Assembly (NCBI GenBank): GCA_910586535.1 | Contig: CAJUHS010000002.1 | Span: 1-64,000 of the forward strand | DNA: 64,000 bases | Source of the DNA: an uncultured Oscillospiraceae bacterium | GTDB lineage: Bacteria; Bacillota; Clostridia; Oscillospirales; Ruminococcaceae | Direction: 5' to 3' | Shown: positions 43,229 through 52,099 of the stretch, piece after piece | Layout: the number at the start of each line of letters is the position of its first letter | Position numbering within the stretch: the stretch's first letter is position 1 | Notes under the pieces: model-generated | What the model saw: the letters and a program-made list of their open reading frames with translations, nothing else | What the model was told of the DNA's origin: nothing | The model's database searches: none | Position numbers and translations under genes: made by a program

Positions 43229-44538
43229 AGTTCGTCCTTTCTGATCTTGCTTATAAAAAATCCTTCGCAGCCAAAATCCCTTGGAAAAATAGTCATCTTA
43301 TGGCTTTCATTCCCGTATTCTTCCATAACATTTATAGGTATAAAGTTTTTGTGATCATTAAGGAAACGATCAATCACATTGTCATTTTCATCTCTATTCA
43401 AGGTGCAAGTCGAATAAACGAGCTCTCCGCCTGGTTTCAGGTATTTTGAAGCTGTACATAAAATATCGTACTGCACTTCGGGAAGCCGTGAAAAGGTTTT
43501 CAAATCGGTATATTTCAACTCCGGTTTTGAACGTATTACTCCGAATCCAGAGCATGGAACATCGCATAAAATTTTATCCGCCTGCGGAAAATTTTTATTA
43601 AACACCTTAGCGTCGTTTTTTACTGCCTCAATTAAGAGGCCAAGCCGCTCAGCGCCCTTTTTTATCAAATTTACCCTATTTGAGCGTATATCACATGCAA
43701 TTACCTTGCCACTCCCTTCCATTATCTCTGTAATGGTGAACGCCTTTCCGCCAGGAGCCGCACACAAATCAATTACTGTATCGTTTGGCTGCGGAGACAA
43801 GACCTTGCAGCAAAGCTGTGAAGATAAATCCTGTACATGAAAAAAACCTTTTTGGAAAAGTCCGCAGTGTTCCACTCCGCCGAGCCCTTCCGCTTCAAGG
43901 CAATTGTCTGTAATGCTGCAAACCTTTACGGACATTTCCAAAGCATTAAATTCAGAAATAAGCTTCTCGGAAGATATTTTTAAGTTATTTACCCTTAAAA
44001 AAGTTTTATGCGGATTAACAGAAGCTTTAAGCAAGTCCTCTGCCTGTTCAAAAGAATAATCTACGCAAAGCTTTTTAACAAGATCAAGGTTGCATGAATA
44101 TTCAAGACCAAGACGTTCGACTATATTCTCTGGAAAGGTAATTTCCTTTCCTTCTCGGATAAAGCTTCTCAGTACTGCATTTACAAATCCCGAGGCACTT
44201 GCTTTGCCGCATTGCTTTGCAAGAATTACCGATTCGTTTACAGCTGCGCTGTCAGTTACCGAATCCATATAGAGAAGCTGATACAGTCCCATTTTCAATA
44301 TGTTAATGACAGCATTGTCCAGCTTGTGTAAAGGCTTGCTGCTGTACATCGAAATAACATATTCCAAAGTAAGCCTGCGCTCTACTATTCCGTAAAAAAG
44401 TCTGGAGACAAAGCTCCTGTCTCTATTCGAAAAACCGCTTTTCTCAAGCACCGAATCCAATGCAAGGTTGGAATAGGCCTGCTTATCCATTCTATTCAGT
44501 AATTCCAACACTGTAAAACGCGGAGACTTAACACCCAT
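43225..44538 (-). CDS. rsmB: 16S rRNA cytosine-967 methyltransferase RsmB
   Basis: An N-terminal NusB-like RNA-binding domain (ALDSVLEKSGFSNRDRSFVS) is followed by the methyltransferase domain with VIDLCAAPGGKAF, the catalytic CDVPCSGFGVI, and YSTCTLNRDEN. Length 437 residues is normal. It lies two bases after the yugP-type gene and overlaps rlmN, as in many Firmicutes. Confidence 0.95.
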   Translation of the reverse strand: MGVKSPRFTVLELLNRMDKQAYSNLALDSVLEKSGFSNRDRSFVSRLFYGIVERRLTLEYVISMYSSKPLHKLDNAVINILKMGLYQLLYMDSVTDSAAVNESVILAKQCGKASASGFVNAVLRSFIREGKEITFPENIVERLGLEYSCNLDLVKKLCVDYSFEQAEDLLKASVNPHKTFLRVNNLKISSEKLISEFNALEMSVKVCSITDNCLEAEGLGGVEHCGLFQKGFFHVQDLSSQLCCKVLSPQPNDTVIDLCAAPGGKAFTITEIMEGSGKVIACDIRSNRVNLIKKGAERLGLLIEAVKNDAKVFNKNFPQADKILCDVPCSGFGVIRSKPELKYTDLKTFSRLPEVQYDILCTASKYLKPGGELVYSTCTLNRDENDNVIDRFLNDHKNFIPINVMEEYGNESHKMTIFPRDFGCEGFFISKIRKDEL

Positions 44539-44540
44539 AA

Positions 44541-45227
44541 TTAATTTCTCCTGTTCCTGCTGGATAATAAAATAAGTCTTAAAAGGCTCATCAATGATGA
44601 GAACATAGCAGCAACATAGGTCATAGCAGCAGCGGTCAAAACCTTTTTTGCCATTTTGACTTCACTTTTGTAAAGAATAACATTTTCATCAAGGGTTTTC
44701 AGTGCTCTTCTGCTTGCATTAAATTCAACTGGAAGCGTTATCGCCTGAAACAGAACAACTCCCGTATAAAGGAAGATACCCACAGGAATAAGCCATTGCA
44801 GCGCGCCAATCAGCATTCCAATAAATACTAATGGCAAAGCAAGACTTGAGCCTATCTGCGTAATGGGAATAATCGCCTGTCTGACTTTGATCGGAGTGTA
44901 GCCCTGTGCGTGCTGGATAGCGTGTCCTACTTCGTGAGCTGCAACGCCGATAGCTGCAACAGAAGTGCTGTTGTAAACCGAATCAGAGAGTCGGATAACA
45001 TTTGCCGACGGATCATAATGGTCAGTAAGGCTTCCTCTCACGTATTCAATGCTGACACTATAGAGGCCGTTCTCGTCAAGAATTTTTCTCGCAACTTCTT
45101 TTGCTGTATAGCCATGTTGATTATTTTCGCTGCTGTACTTACTAAACGTGGATTTGACCATAATCTGAGCAACAAGAGCAAAAATTACCGCCGGAAGTAC
45201 GAGCAAATATGTTGGATCGTAAAACAT
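44541..45227 (-). CDS. YugP-type membrane zinc protease
   Basis: A predicted membrane-bound neutral zinc metallopeptidase of the DUF2400-adjacent YugP family. The zinc motif is AAHEVGHAIQHA near residue 105; four to five hydrophobic segments flank it, and the family C-terminus has PVEFNASRRALKTL. Its substrate is not known. ATG at 45227 has AGGAGGCAG upstream. Between fmt and rsmB is its usual position in this operon. Confidence 0.87.
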   Translation of the reverse strand: MFYDPTYLLVLPAVIFALVAQIMVKSTFSKYSSENNQHGYTAKEVARKILDENGLYSVSIEYVRGSLTDHYDPSANVIRLSDSVYNSTSVAAIGVAAHEVGHAIQHAQGYTPIKVRQAIIPITQIGSSLALPLVFIGMLIGALQWLIPVGIFLYTGVVLFQAITLPVEFNASRRALKTLDENVILYKSEVKMAKKVLTAAAMTYVAAMFSSLMSLLRLILLSSRNRRN

Positions 45228-45240
45228 ATCCTGCCTCCTT

Positions 45241-46182
45241 TTACACTAAAACAGTACCCTCACTAACAGCTCTTCCCCTTAAATAATCCTCTGTAGACAT
45301 TCTTTTTCCGCCCTCTGCCTGAATTTCAGTAAACCTAATGCAGGCTCCGTCTCCACAAACAACTGTAAAGTCTTTTGGCTGTACAATAGTTCCCGGCAGT
45401 TTATCCGACTTTAAATTTTCAGCTATCTCCGATCTGTAAACTTTGAGACGTTTCCCGTCAAGAACAGCCGAAGCACACGGGTAAGATGACAGCCCGCGTA
45501 TTTGATTGTGTACCTCTTGAGCAGTTTTTGAAAAATCTATCGGACACATATCCTTTGTAAGCATAGGCGCATGGCACGACTCGGAATCATTCTGCGGAAT
45601 TGGTGTAATGTTTCCAAGCTTTACAGCACTAACTGTATCTAAAAGTGTTTCAGCACCAAGTACCGACAACCTGTCATGTAACTCCGAAGCCGTTTCGTTT
45701 TCTCCAATTTCCAGAGATTTGCTTAACAGCATATCTCCAGTATCAACGCCCTCCGCCATAAGCATTGTAGTAACGCCTGTAACCTTTTCACCGTTTAGAA
45801 CGCTCCATTGAATAGGTCCTGCGCCGCGGTACTTCGGAAGAAGCGACGCGTGAACGTTTATACAGTAATGCTTCGGCGCATCAAGAACAGCCTTAGGAAG
45901 TATCTTTCCGTATGCGACTACAATTATCAAATCTGGAGAAAGTTCATTTATAACTTTCAATGCAAACTCAGCATCTTCACCTTTTTTTAGGCTAAGCGGC
46001 TGATACACTGGTATATTGTGCGTTAAGGCAACTACCTTTACAGGGGGCGGAGCAAGCTTATATCCCCTTCCCTTTGGTTTATCTGGCTGAGTAAACACTG
46101 CTGTAACATTTTCGCCGCTGTTGATAAGCGCTTCTAGACATGGAACGGCAAAATCTGGAGTGCCCATAAAAATAATGTTCAT
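45241..46182 (-). CDS. fmt: Methionyl-tRNA formyltransferase
   Basis: Fmt formylates the initiator Met-tRNA. The N-terminal FMGTPDFAVPCLEALI, the catalytic NVHASLLPKYRGAGPIQW and GVDTGDMLL are signatures, and a C-terminal OB-like domain follows. Length 313 residues is normal. It lies downstream of def, which removes the formyl group after translation. Confidence 0.97.
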   Translation of the reverse strand: MNIIFMGTPDFAVPCLEALINSGENVTAVFTQPDKPKGRGYKLAPPPVKVVALTHNIPVYQPLSLKKGEDAEFALKVINELSPDLIIVVAYGKILPKAVLDAPKHYCINVHASLLPKYRGAGPIQWSVLNGEKVTGVTTMLMAEGVDTGDMLLSKSLEIGENETASELHDRLSVLGAETLLDTVSAVKLGNITPIPQNDSESCHAPMLTKDMCPIDFSKTAQEVHNQIRGLSSYPCASAVLDGKRLKVYRSEIAENLKSDKLPGTIVQPKDFTVVCGDGACIRFTEIQAEGGKRMSTEDYLRGRAVSEGTVLV

Positions 46183-46235
46183 TAATTAGTCCTTTCAGCG
46201 TTTTTTAGTTTTCCTTTTTTGTTTTTCTGTTCAGT

Positions 46236-46706
46236 TTACATTTCATCAGGATCAACCATTTCATCGGCAATATCAATAAAAAGCTGCCCCTCAAGGTGAT
46301 CAACTTCATGACAAACCGCTCTGGCAAAAAATTCCTTTAGTTTTAATTGTATATTTTTTCCGTTTCTATCCTGCCCCTTGACAATGATTTCATTGGGACG
46401 AACAACATAACCCCAGTCGTCTGGACAGGAAAGACAGCCTTCAACTGCCCGCTGAGAACCTTTTGATTTGATAATTTCAGGATTGATAAGTTCCAAAAGT
46501 CCCTCGCCTACGTCAACAACGACTGCACGCCTTAAAATTCCAACTTGAGGTGCGGCAAGACCAACGCCGTTTGCCTTGTACATAGTTTCAGCCATATCAT
46601 CGAGAAGTATACCAAGCTTTTCGTCAAAGTTCTCTACGGGCTTGCATTTCTTTCTGAGTATATCCTCAGATTTATTGACAATTCTTCTCAGTGCCAAAAT
46701 GTTCAC
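46236..46706 (-). CDS. def: Peptide deformylase
   Basis: Def removes the formyl group from new proteins. All three motifs are present: GVGLAAPQVG, EGCLSCP and CHEVDHLEG, holding the metal Cys and two His. Length 156 residues is normal for the type 1 short form. It is 18 bases after priA. Confidence 0.97.
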   Translation of the reverse strand: MNILALRRIVNKSEDILRKKCKPVENFDEKLGILLDDMAETMYKANGVGLAAPQVGILRRAVVVDVGEGLLELINPEIIKSKGSQRAVEGCLSCPDDWGYVVRPNEIIVKGQDRNGKNIQLKLKEFFARAVCHEVDHLEGQLFIDIADEMVDPDEM

Positions 46707-46724
46707 TGCCTTTCAATAATTTTA

Positions 46725-49157
46725 CTAAATTATGTCTCCGTTTATATCAATAATCGTGTGTACATTTGCAAATTCTCTCATTTTAAAGGTTTGCTTATAA
46801 ATCTGTCCAATGTAGCTGCGAAACTGACTGTTGTTTCTGCATTTGATAATTATACGGTAACGATATTTGCCGTTAATCTTCTCATGCAGACACTTTGACG
46901 GACCAAGCGCTCTTATCGGAACATTTATTTTTCCCGAGGAAATACTGCCGCTTATAAGTCCGAGAAAAGTTTTGGAAGCTTTGTCAGCGCAGCTATCTAT
47001 CACCGAAGAAAACTCAAGTAAACATATGTCGCAGAAAGGAGGATAAACCAACGCCTGTCGCGATGCAATCTCCTGCTCGTAAAACGCGGGGTAATTCTGT
47101 TCCGCCGCAAGATTCAAAACGTAGTGTTCGGGAACATATGTCTGAATGATAGCACGACCCTGCTTATCGCCTCTTCCGCAGCGCCCCACAACCTGAGTTA
47201 CAAGTGAAAAAGTCCTTTCGTAGCTTCGGAAATCTCCAGAAAACAACGCCTTGTCAACGGAAAGGACTCCGACCAGCGTTACATTGGGAAAATCAAGCCC
47301 CTTAGCGATCATCTGAGTTCCAAGCATTATGTCGTAATCTCCGTTTTCAAAAGCACGGAAACTTTTTTCATAAGCATAACGAGAATATGTGGTATCGGCA
47401 TCCATACGCAAAATCCTTGCATTTGGAAACAATGCCGCCACTTCATCTTCCACTTTTTGAGTGCCTAGCCCAGTCATTTTAAGATGATTTGAACCGCATT
47501 TACCGCAGATTTTCGGCATTTCAGCGCTGTAGCCGCAATAATGACACAGCACACGACCGTTTGTCTTATGATACGTCATAGGTATGCTGCAATTCGGACA
47601 TATAAGCGGTTCTTTACAGTCCGTACAGCTTATATAAGTATGATAACCTCTTCGGTTAAGAAGAAGAATTGTCTGCTCTTTTTTTTCAAGATTATAATTG
47701 ATCTCTTCCACAAGCCTATCTGAAAAAACCGTGGAATTTCCGTAAAATCCATCTACCGCCAAATCTACTATTTCTGTAACCGGAAGTCTATCCTGTGAAT
47801 ACCGTTCAGACATGGTAAAAAGCTTATATCTTCCCGTTTTGGCGTAATAAAAGCTTTCTATAGACGGAGTGGCAGAAGCCATAAGAGTGACTGCGTTATG
47901 GGTAATACACCTTTTTTTGGCAATTTCCTTTGCATTATATCTTGGGGACGACTCTGATTTGTAAGTTCTTTCGCCTTCCTCGTCTATAATAAAAAGTCCG
48001 ATATTTTCCATAGGAGCAAAAACCGCGCTCCTTGTTCCAACAACAATCCTTGCCTGACCTTTTTTAACCCTTTTATATTCGTTAAGCCTTTGAGTCAGCG
48101 AAAGACTGCTGTGCATTATTGCAACCATATCACCAAAAAGATCCTGAAACCGTTTTAAAACCTGCGGTGTAAGGGATATTTCGGGAATAAGCATAATAAC
48201 ATTTTTCCCTAAATTAAGGGTATGTTGAATAAGCTTTGCAAAAACCGGAGTTTTTCCGCTTCCCGTAACGCCGTAAAGCAGTGCAGCGCACGGTTTGCCC
48301 TCATCTATCAAAGCAGCTATACCATTGTATGCCTGTTGCTGCTGTTTTGAGAGGATTATATCGTCTGCATTTTCTTTTGCGGCAACATTAGGTGTTTTCA
48401 GTATTTCATACTCATAAGATTCAACAATTCCTTTTTTTGTCATATTGATGACAACTGACGATGTGACGCCGCAGAGGTAGCATATTTCCTTTATTGAAGC
48501 AGAGCCGCTGTCTGTAAGAAGTGTAACAACGCTTTTTTGTTTCTGAGACAAGTTTGCAGCAAGCTTTCCCGCTGCAAAATCGGACGTAAGCTTTATCATT
48601 TTGACCGTTTCATCTTTAGTTCGTCTTTTTACTGAATCATATTCAATCAAAAATCCAGCTTTTACAAGCTCGGAAACAAGCTTGTTTTCCGCACCGTCCA
48701 ACGCAGAAAAGTTATTCTTAATAGCTTTTAATAGGTTAAGCGCACCATCCGAAAGAGAGTCCGAAGATAAGCTGCTGTCGGAAGAAAGCTCATACTTATG
48801 CGTAAAATTTACGCTTAGTCCAATTGGTATCAGCGTTTTAAACGCCTCAAAGTAAGTGCATAAGGTTGTTTCCCTTAACCACATGACCAAATCAAGCATT
48901 TCGCTGTTAAGCAAAGGCTCATCGTCAATAATAGAATTTATCGGCTTGAAACGGCTCAAATCCTCGACGGAAGCATTATCAATACGTATTATGACCCCTA
49001 TGCGTTTTCTGTTGCCGTTGCCGAAAGGAACGAGAACTCTTACTCCTACTGCTGCCTTGCCGTCCATGTCCATCGGAACAGTATATTTATATCTTCTGTC
49101 ATACCCATAGTCCGCAGAACTTACCGCAACAGCCGCCAGATGTTTTATAGTCTGCAA
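46725..49157 (-). CDS. priA: Primosomal protein N' (replication restart helicase)
   Basis: PriA reloads the replication machinery at stalled forks. An N-terminal DNA-binding domain (YKYTVPMDM) precedes Walker A GVTGSGKTPVFAK near residue 294, a DExx box read here as DEEG (392-395) instead of the usual DEEH, an eight-cysteine zinc-binding insert (CTDCKEPLICPNC and later pairs), and helicase motifs including MIAKGLDFPNV and GRCGRG. Length 810 residues is normal. ATG at 49157 has GGAGG upstream. The coaBC gene that often precedes priA is missing. Confidence 0.95.
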   Translation of the reverse strand: MQTIKHLAAVAVSSADYGYDRRYKYTVPMDMDGKAAVGVRVLVPFGNGNRKRIGVIIRIDNASVEDLSRFKPINSIIDDEPLLNSEMLDLVMWLRETTLCTYFEAFKTLIPIGLSVNFTHKYELSSDSSLSSDSLSDGALNLLKAIKNNFSALDGAENKLVSELVKAGFLIEYDSVKRRTKDETVKMIKLTSDFAAGKLAANLSQKQKSVVTLLTDSGSASIKEICYLCGVTSSVVINMTKKGIVESYEYEILKTPNVAAKENADDIILSKQQQQAYNGIAALIDEGKPCAALLYGVTGSGKTPVFAKLIQHTLNLGKNVIMLIPEISLTPQVLKRFQDLFGDMVAIMHSSLSLTQRLNEYKRVKKGQARIVVGTRSAVFAPMENIGLFIIDEEGERTYKSESSPRYNAKEIAKKRCITHNAVTLMASATPSIESFYYAKTGRYKLFTMSERYSQDRLPVTEIVDLAVDGFYGNSTVFSDRLVEEINYNLEKKEQTILLLNRRGYHTYISCTDCKEPLICPNCSIPMTYHKTNGRVLCHYCGYSAEMPKICGKCGSNHLKMTGLGTQKVEDEVAALFPNARILRMDADTTYSRYAYEKSFRAFENGDYDIMLGTQMIAKGLDFPNVTLVGVLSVDKALFSGDFRSYERTFSLVTQVVGRCGRGDKQGRAIIQTYVPEHYVLNLAAEQNYPAFYEQEIASRQALVYPPFCDICLLEFSSVIDSCADKASKTFLGLISGSISSGKINVPIRALGPSKCLHEKINGKYRYRIIIKCRNNSQFRSYIGQIYKQTFKMREFANVHTIIDINGDII

Positions 49158-49176
49158 ATCTTTTCCTCCGCAGAGA

Positions 49177-49392
49177 TCAATCCTTTGAGTTCTTGAGAGA
49201 AGGATCCTCTATGAAATAATATTTTCTTCCTGCAAATTCCTCGACGGCGGTTTTAACTGGTTTTTCCTCAAGGGTCTCGTTATTATTGTACAGATCGTCA
49301 GCGATTTCTCGTGCGCGTTTTGCAACAGCAATTACAACCGAGTAATAGCTTTCATTTTTCGTAGCGATTTGATTAATAGCAGGTCTAAGCAT
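49177..49392 (-). CDS. rpoZ: RNA polymerase omega subunit
   Basis: A 71-residue protein with the omega phrases MLRPAINQI, YYSVVIAVAKRAREIAD and KPVKTAVEEF. Omega aids assembly and stability of RNA polymerase. The start at 49392 is chosen for GAGGTG upstream and overlaps the gmk stop by eight bases. Between gmk and priA is its usual Firmicutes place. Confidence 0.93.
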   Translation of the reverse strand: MLRPAINQIATKNESYYSVVIAVAKRAREIADDLYNNNETLEEKPVKTAVEEFAGRKYYFIEDPSLKNSKD

Positions 49393-49990
49393 TTTCCAAC
49401 ACCTCATCTATAGTATTTTTTATTTTAGCTATTTTCAATTCTTCTGCTCTGATAATCGATTTTATATCGTTTACTGCTTCGGAAAGTTCGCCGTTTACAA
49501 CGGCATAATCGTATTTGTACGCATGAACTATTTCCCCTGCCGCTTCTCCAAGACGTTTTTCTATTACTTCGGCGGATTCAGTTCCGCGTTTTTCAAGACG
49601 CCTGCGAAGCTCCTTCAGCGATGGCGGAAGAATAAATATAAACACAGCGTCAGGGCATTTATCTTTGATTTTCATTGCCCCCTGTACTTCAATTTCCAGA
49701 ATAACGTGACAGCCTTTTTCAAGCATATCCTCTACAGGCTTCCGAGGCGTACCATAATAGTTTCCGCAATAAGACGCATATTCGAGCATACCTCCGTCAG
49801 CGATCATTTCCTCAAATCCATTTTTTGCCAAAAAATAATAATTTATTCCGTCCGTCTCGCCTGGCCTGGGGCTTCTTGTTGTTGCGGAAACTGAGTAGAA
49901 GATGTTATCACTTTTGACAATCTCTGCCAGAACAGTTCCCTTTCCGCAGCCTGACGGACCGGACACGACCATTAATATACCTTTACTCAT
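49385..49990 (-). CDS. gmk: Guanylate kinase
   Basis: Gmk phosphorylates GMP to GDP. The P-loop VSGPSGCGKGTV, the GMP-binding SATTRSPRPGE, and YYGTPRKPVEDML are signatures. The start MSKGILMVVSG at 49990 follows GAGGAGG and overlaps remA by eight bases. Length 201 residues is normal. Confidence 0.96.
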   Translation of the reverse strand: MSKGILMVVSGPSGCGKGTVLAEIVKSDNIFYSVSATTRSPRPGETDGINYYFLAKNGFEEMIADGGMLEYASYCGNYYGTPRKPVEDMLEKGCHVILEIEVQGAMKIKDKCPDAVFIFILPPSLKELRRRLEKRGTESAEVIEKRLGEAAGEIVHAYKYDYAVVNGELSEAVNDIKSIIRAEELKIAKIKNTIDEVLENA

Positions 49991-50237
49991 CGTCCGATTC
50001 CTCCTCGTCGTCCAAACGCCCCGCAACAGTCTCAGGCTGTACCGCAGACAAAATAACATGATCGCTGTCCATAATTATAACCGCACGAGTCCGCCTGCCA
50101 TAAGTAGCGTCGATAAGCAAGCCTTTCTCTTTGGCTTCCTGAATAATACGTTTTATAGGAGCAGACTCGGGGCTTACAATGGTAATGAGCCGTCCCGCGT
50201 TTATCATATTTCCGAAACCGATGTTAATAAGCTTCAT
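49983..50237 (-). CDS. remA: Extracellular matrix regulator RemA
   Basis: RemA (DUF370) is a small DNA-binding regulator needed for biofilm matrix genes in Bacillus. MKLINIGFGNMINAGRLITI and YGRRTRAVIIMDSDHVILSA are family signatures. The C-terminal tail here is unusually acidic (DDEEESDDE). It lies between yicC and gmk, the conserved position in Firmicutes. Confidence 0.92.
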   Translation of the reverse strand: MKLINIGFGNMINAGRLITIVSPESAPIKRIIQEAKEKGLLIDATYGRRTRAVIIMDSDHVILSAVQPETVAGRLDDEEESDDE

Positions 50238-50263
50238 ATGTTCCTCCGAAAGGTTCTTTAAGA

Positions 50264-51142
50264 CTATTCAATGTTTTGAATCTGCTCGCGTATTTTTTCA
50301 ATCTCAGATTTAAGTTCAACAACAATTTTGGTAATCTCAATGTCCTGTGCTTTAGAACCGATAGTGTTGCTCTCGCGGTTGAACTCCTGTATCAAAAAGT
50401 CCAGCTTACGTCCTACAGGTTCCTTGATATCAAGCAAGGTACCGAACTGATGTATATGACTTTTCAGGCGTACCGTTTCCTCATCAACAGCAGTTTTCTC
50501 CGAAAAGACAGCAGCTTCTGTCAGAATCCTTTGCTCGTCGATCTTTTTATCAGAAAGTATCTCGCAGAGCTTGCCGTAAAGCTTTTGACGGTATGCTTCA
50601 GTAACTATAGGAGAACGCTCCTCCACCATATCCACAAGCTCGCCGATGTAATTTAGACGGGATTTTATATCGTCCATCATTTTCAGACCTTCGATTTCCC
50701 GCATTGAAATAAAGTTATTGAGAGCTTCCTCCGCAACAGTTTTTACATCGTTCCAGATAACAGTTTCGTCCTCCGCAGTTTTTATTACGTTAAAAATGTC
50801 TGGAAGTCTTATAAGATTAGACAGTGACAAATCGTCTTTCAGTTTAAGATTTTCGTTAGCATTTCTGAGCGCATTGACATAACCTGCCGCAATTGACTGG
50901 TTGACTTCAATCTGAGCGTCTTTTCCCTCGACATTAAAAATTGTCACGCCCACGTCGACTTTTCCGCGGGAAACACGTCCCTGTATAAAGGATTTAAGTT
51001 TTTCTTCAAGATATCCGTAAGCCCTCGGAACTCTTGCCGAGAATTCAAAATACCTATGATTCACCGATTTGATTTCTACCAGGATTTCTCTTCCGTCGAT
51101 AGTCTGCTGAAATCTGCCGTATCCAGTCATACTTTTAATCAT
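50264..51142 (-). CDS. YicC/YloC-family endoribonuclease
   Basis: YicC proteins are stress-linked endoribonucleases. The N-terminal MIKSMTGYGRFQQTIDGREI and VEIKSVNHRYFE, and the C-terminal GRKLDFLIQEFNRESNTIGS, are family signatures. The start at 51142 is chosen because AAAGGA lies upstream. Length 292 residues is normal. It is the first gene of the long housekeeping operon. Confidence 0.93.
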   Translation of the reverse strand: MIKSMTGYGRFQQTIDGREILVEIKSVNHRYFEFSARVPRAYGYLEEKLKSFIQGRVSRGKVDVGVTIFNVEGKDAQIEVNQSIAAGYVNALRNANENLKLKDDLSLSNLIRLPDIFNVIKTAEDETVIWNDVKTVAEEALNNFISMREIEGLKMMDDIKSRLNYIGELVDMVEERSPIVTEAYRQKLYGKLCEILSDKKIDEQRILTEAAVFSEKTAVDEETVRLKSHIHQFGTLLDIKEPVGRKLDFLIQEFNRESNTIGSKAQDIEITKIVVELKSEIEKIREQIQNIE

Positions 51143-51199
51143 GTAACGCAGTCCTTTCCGCTTATAATTACCCGCTTTCATTATCAACACTTATTTTTA

Positions 51200-51228
51200 A
51201 TTATACCATTTTTTACATTAAAAATCAA
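51200..51228 (-). promoter_or_regulatory. Promoter for the yicC-to-spoVM operon
   Basis: On the minus strand TTGATT (51223-51228) and TATAAT (51200-51205) are 17 bases apart, 57 bases before yicC. Confidence 0.75.
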
Positions 51229-51240
51229 GTGTTTTGCAAT

Positions 51241-51272
51241 AAAAAAGAGCCGGTTTTTTCCGACTCTTTTAA
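51241..51272 (-). terminator. Terminator after the APH-like gene
   Basis: On the minus strand AAAAGAGTCGG and CCGGCTCTTTTTT pair with one mismatch and end in a T run, 18 bases after the gene's stop. Confidence 0.75.
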
Positions 51273-51289
51273 TAACAGTATTTTTAATG

Positions 51290-52084
51290 TCAAAATAATT
51301 CGTCCAATAAAATGTAATATCTGAGTTTATCCCAATCGAGTTTGATATTCAGCTTATCAAAAAAAATATCAGGATTGAAACCGCTGTATATCTTTCCTCC
51401 GAAGCTACCGTCAAAATTATGCTTTAAACTGCGGTAACAAAGCGAAATGTCTCTCCATTTGTCGGCGATTCCCGTATCACCCAAATCAATAAATCCACTT
51501 ATACTTCCGTTATTCAGAAAAATATTAGGCAGACAAAAATCTCCGTGGGACAGTACAGGTTCTTCTATCGGCGGCTTGTTGTTTTCAAGCCAGCTTAAAA
51601 GCTCAGACGGACTTTCAAATCCATTTTTGCCAAATGTTCCGTGTTCAGCGTGGTCAACATTTACAAGACCATGTTCAACTCTGTACTGTGCCTCCTTAAG
51701 CTCCGTATCAAGTTCGCGGCGGCGTGGGAAATCAACGATATCAACGTTCCAAAGCATTTCTAAAGCTTCTGCCAGTAAACCGAGCAATTCATGGGGTCGT
51801 TCAAGATAATACGAATCGCAGGACATTATCCCATCTGCCTTGCTCATGAGCAGATACTGATATTCATCGCAAACTTCACGGCAAATCACCTTTGGCACGG
51901 GAAGTTTCCCGTCCAGCCACTTCATAATCTGTACCGTTTCGTCAGCGTTCTTACTATTTTTTTCAATTTTCAGAACCATATTCGGAAACATCAGCACCTG
52001 CGCACCGGAAAGACCTGCCGTATCCAAATCATATGTCGAATTTCCGATAATATTTTTAATAGTGTCGGGAATAAAAATACTCAT
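51290..52084 (-). CDS. Aminoglycoside 3'-phosphotransferase-like kinase
   Basis: The 264-residue protein is an APH(3')-type small-molecule kinase. WLDGKLPVPKVICRE and LLMSKADGIM resemble the hinge region; the catalytic Asp lies in SHGDFCLPN near residue 182; the metal site is GFIDLGDTGIADKWRD; and the C-terminus DWDKLRYYILLDELF is strikingly like APH(3')-III. It starts 15 bases after the OadA-type gene and may be co-transcribed. Whether it phosphorylates aminoglycosides or another substrate is unknown. Confidence 0.85.
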   Translation of the reverse strand: MSIFIPDTIKNIIGNSTYDLDTAGLSGAQVLMFPNMVLKIEKNSKNADETVQIMKWLDGKLPVPKVICREVCDEYQYLLMSKADGIMSCDSYYLERPHELLGLLAEALEMLWNVDIVDFPRRRELDTELKEAQYRVEHGLVNVDHAEHGTFGKNGFESPSELLSWLENNKPPIEEPVLSHGDFCLPNIFLNNGSISGFIDLGDTGIADKWRDISLCYRSLKHNFDGSFGGKIYSGFNPDIFFDKLNIKLDWDKLRYYILLDELF

Positions 52085-52099
52085 TTACATTTTACCAGA

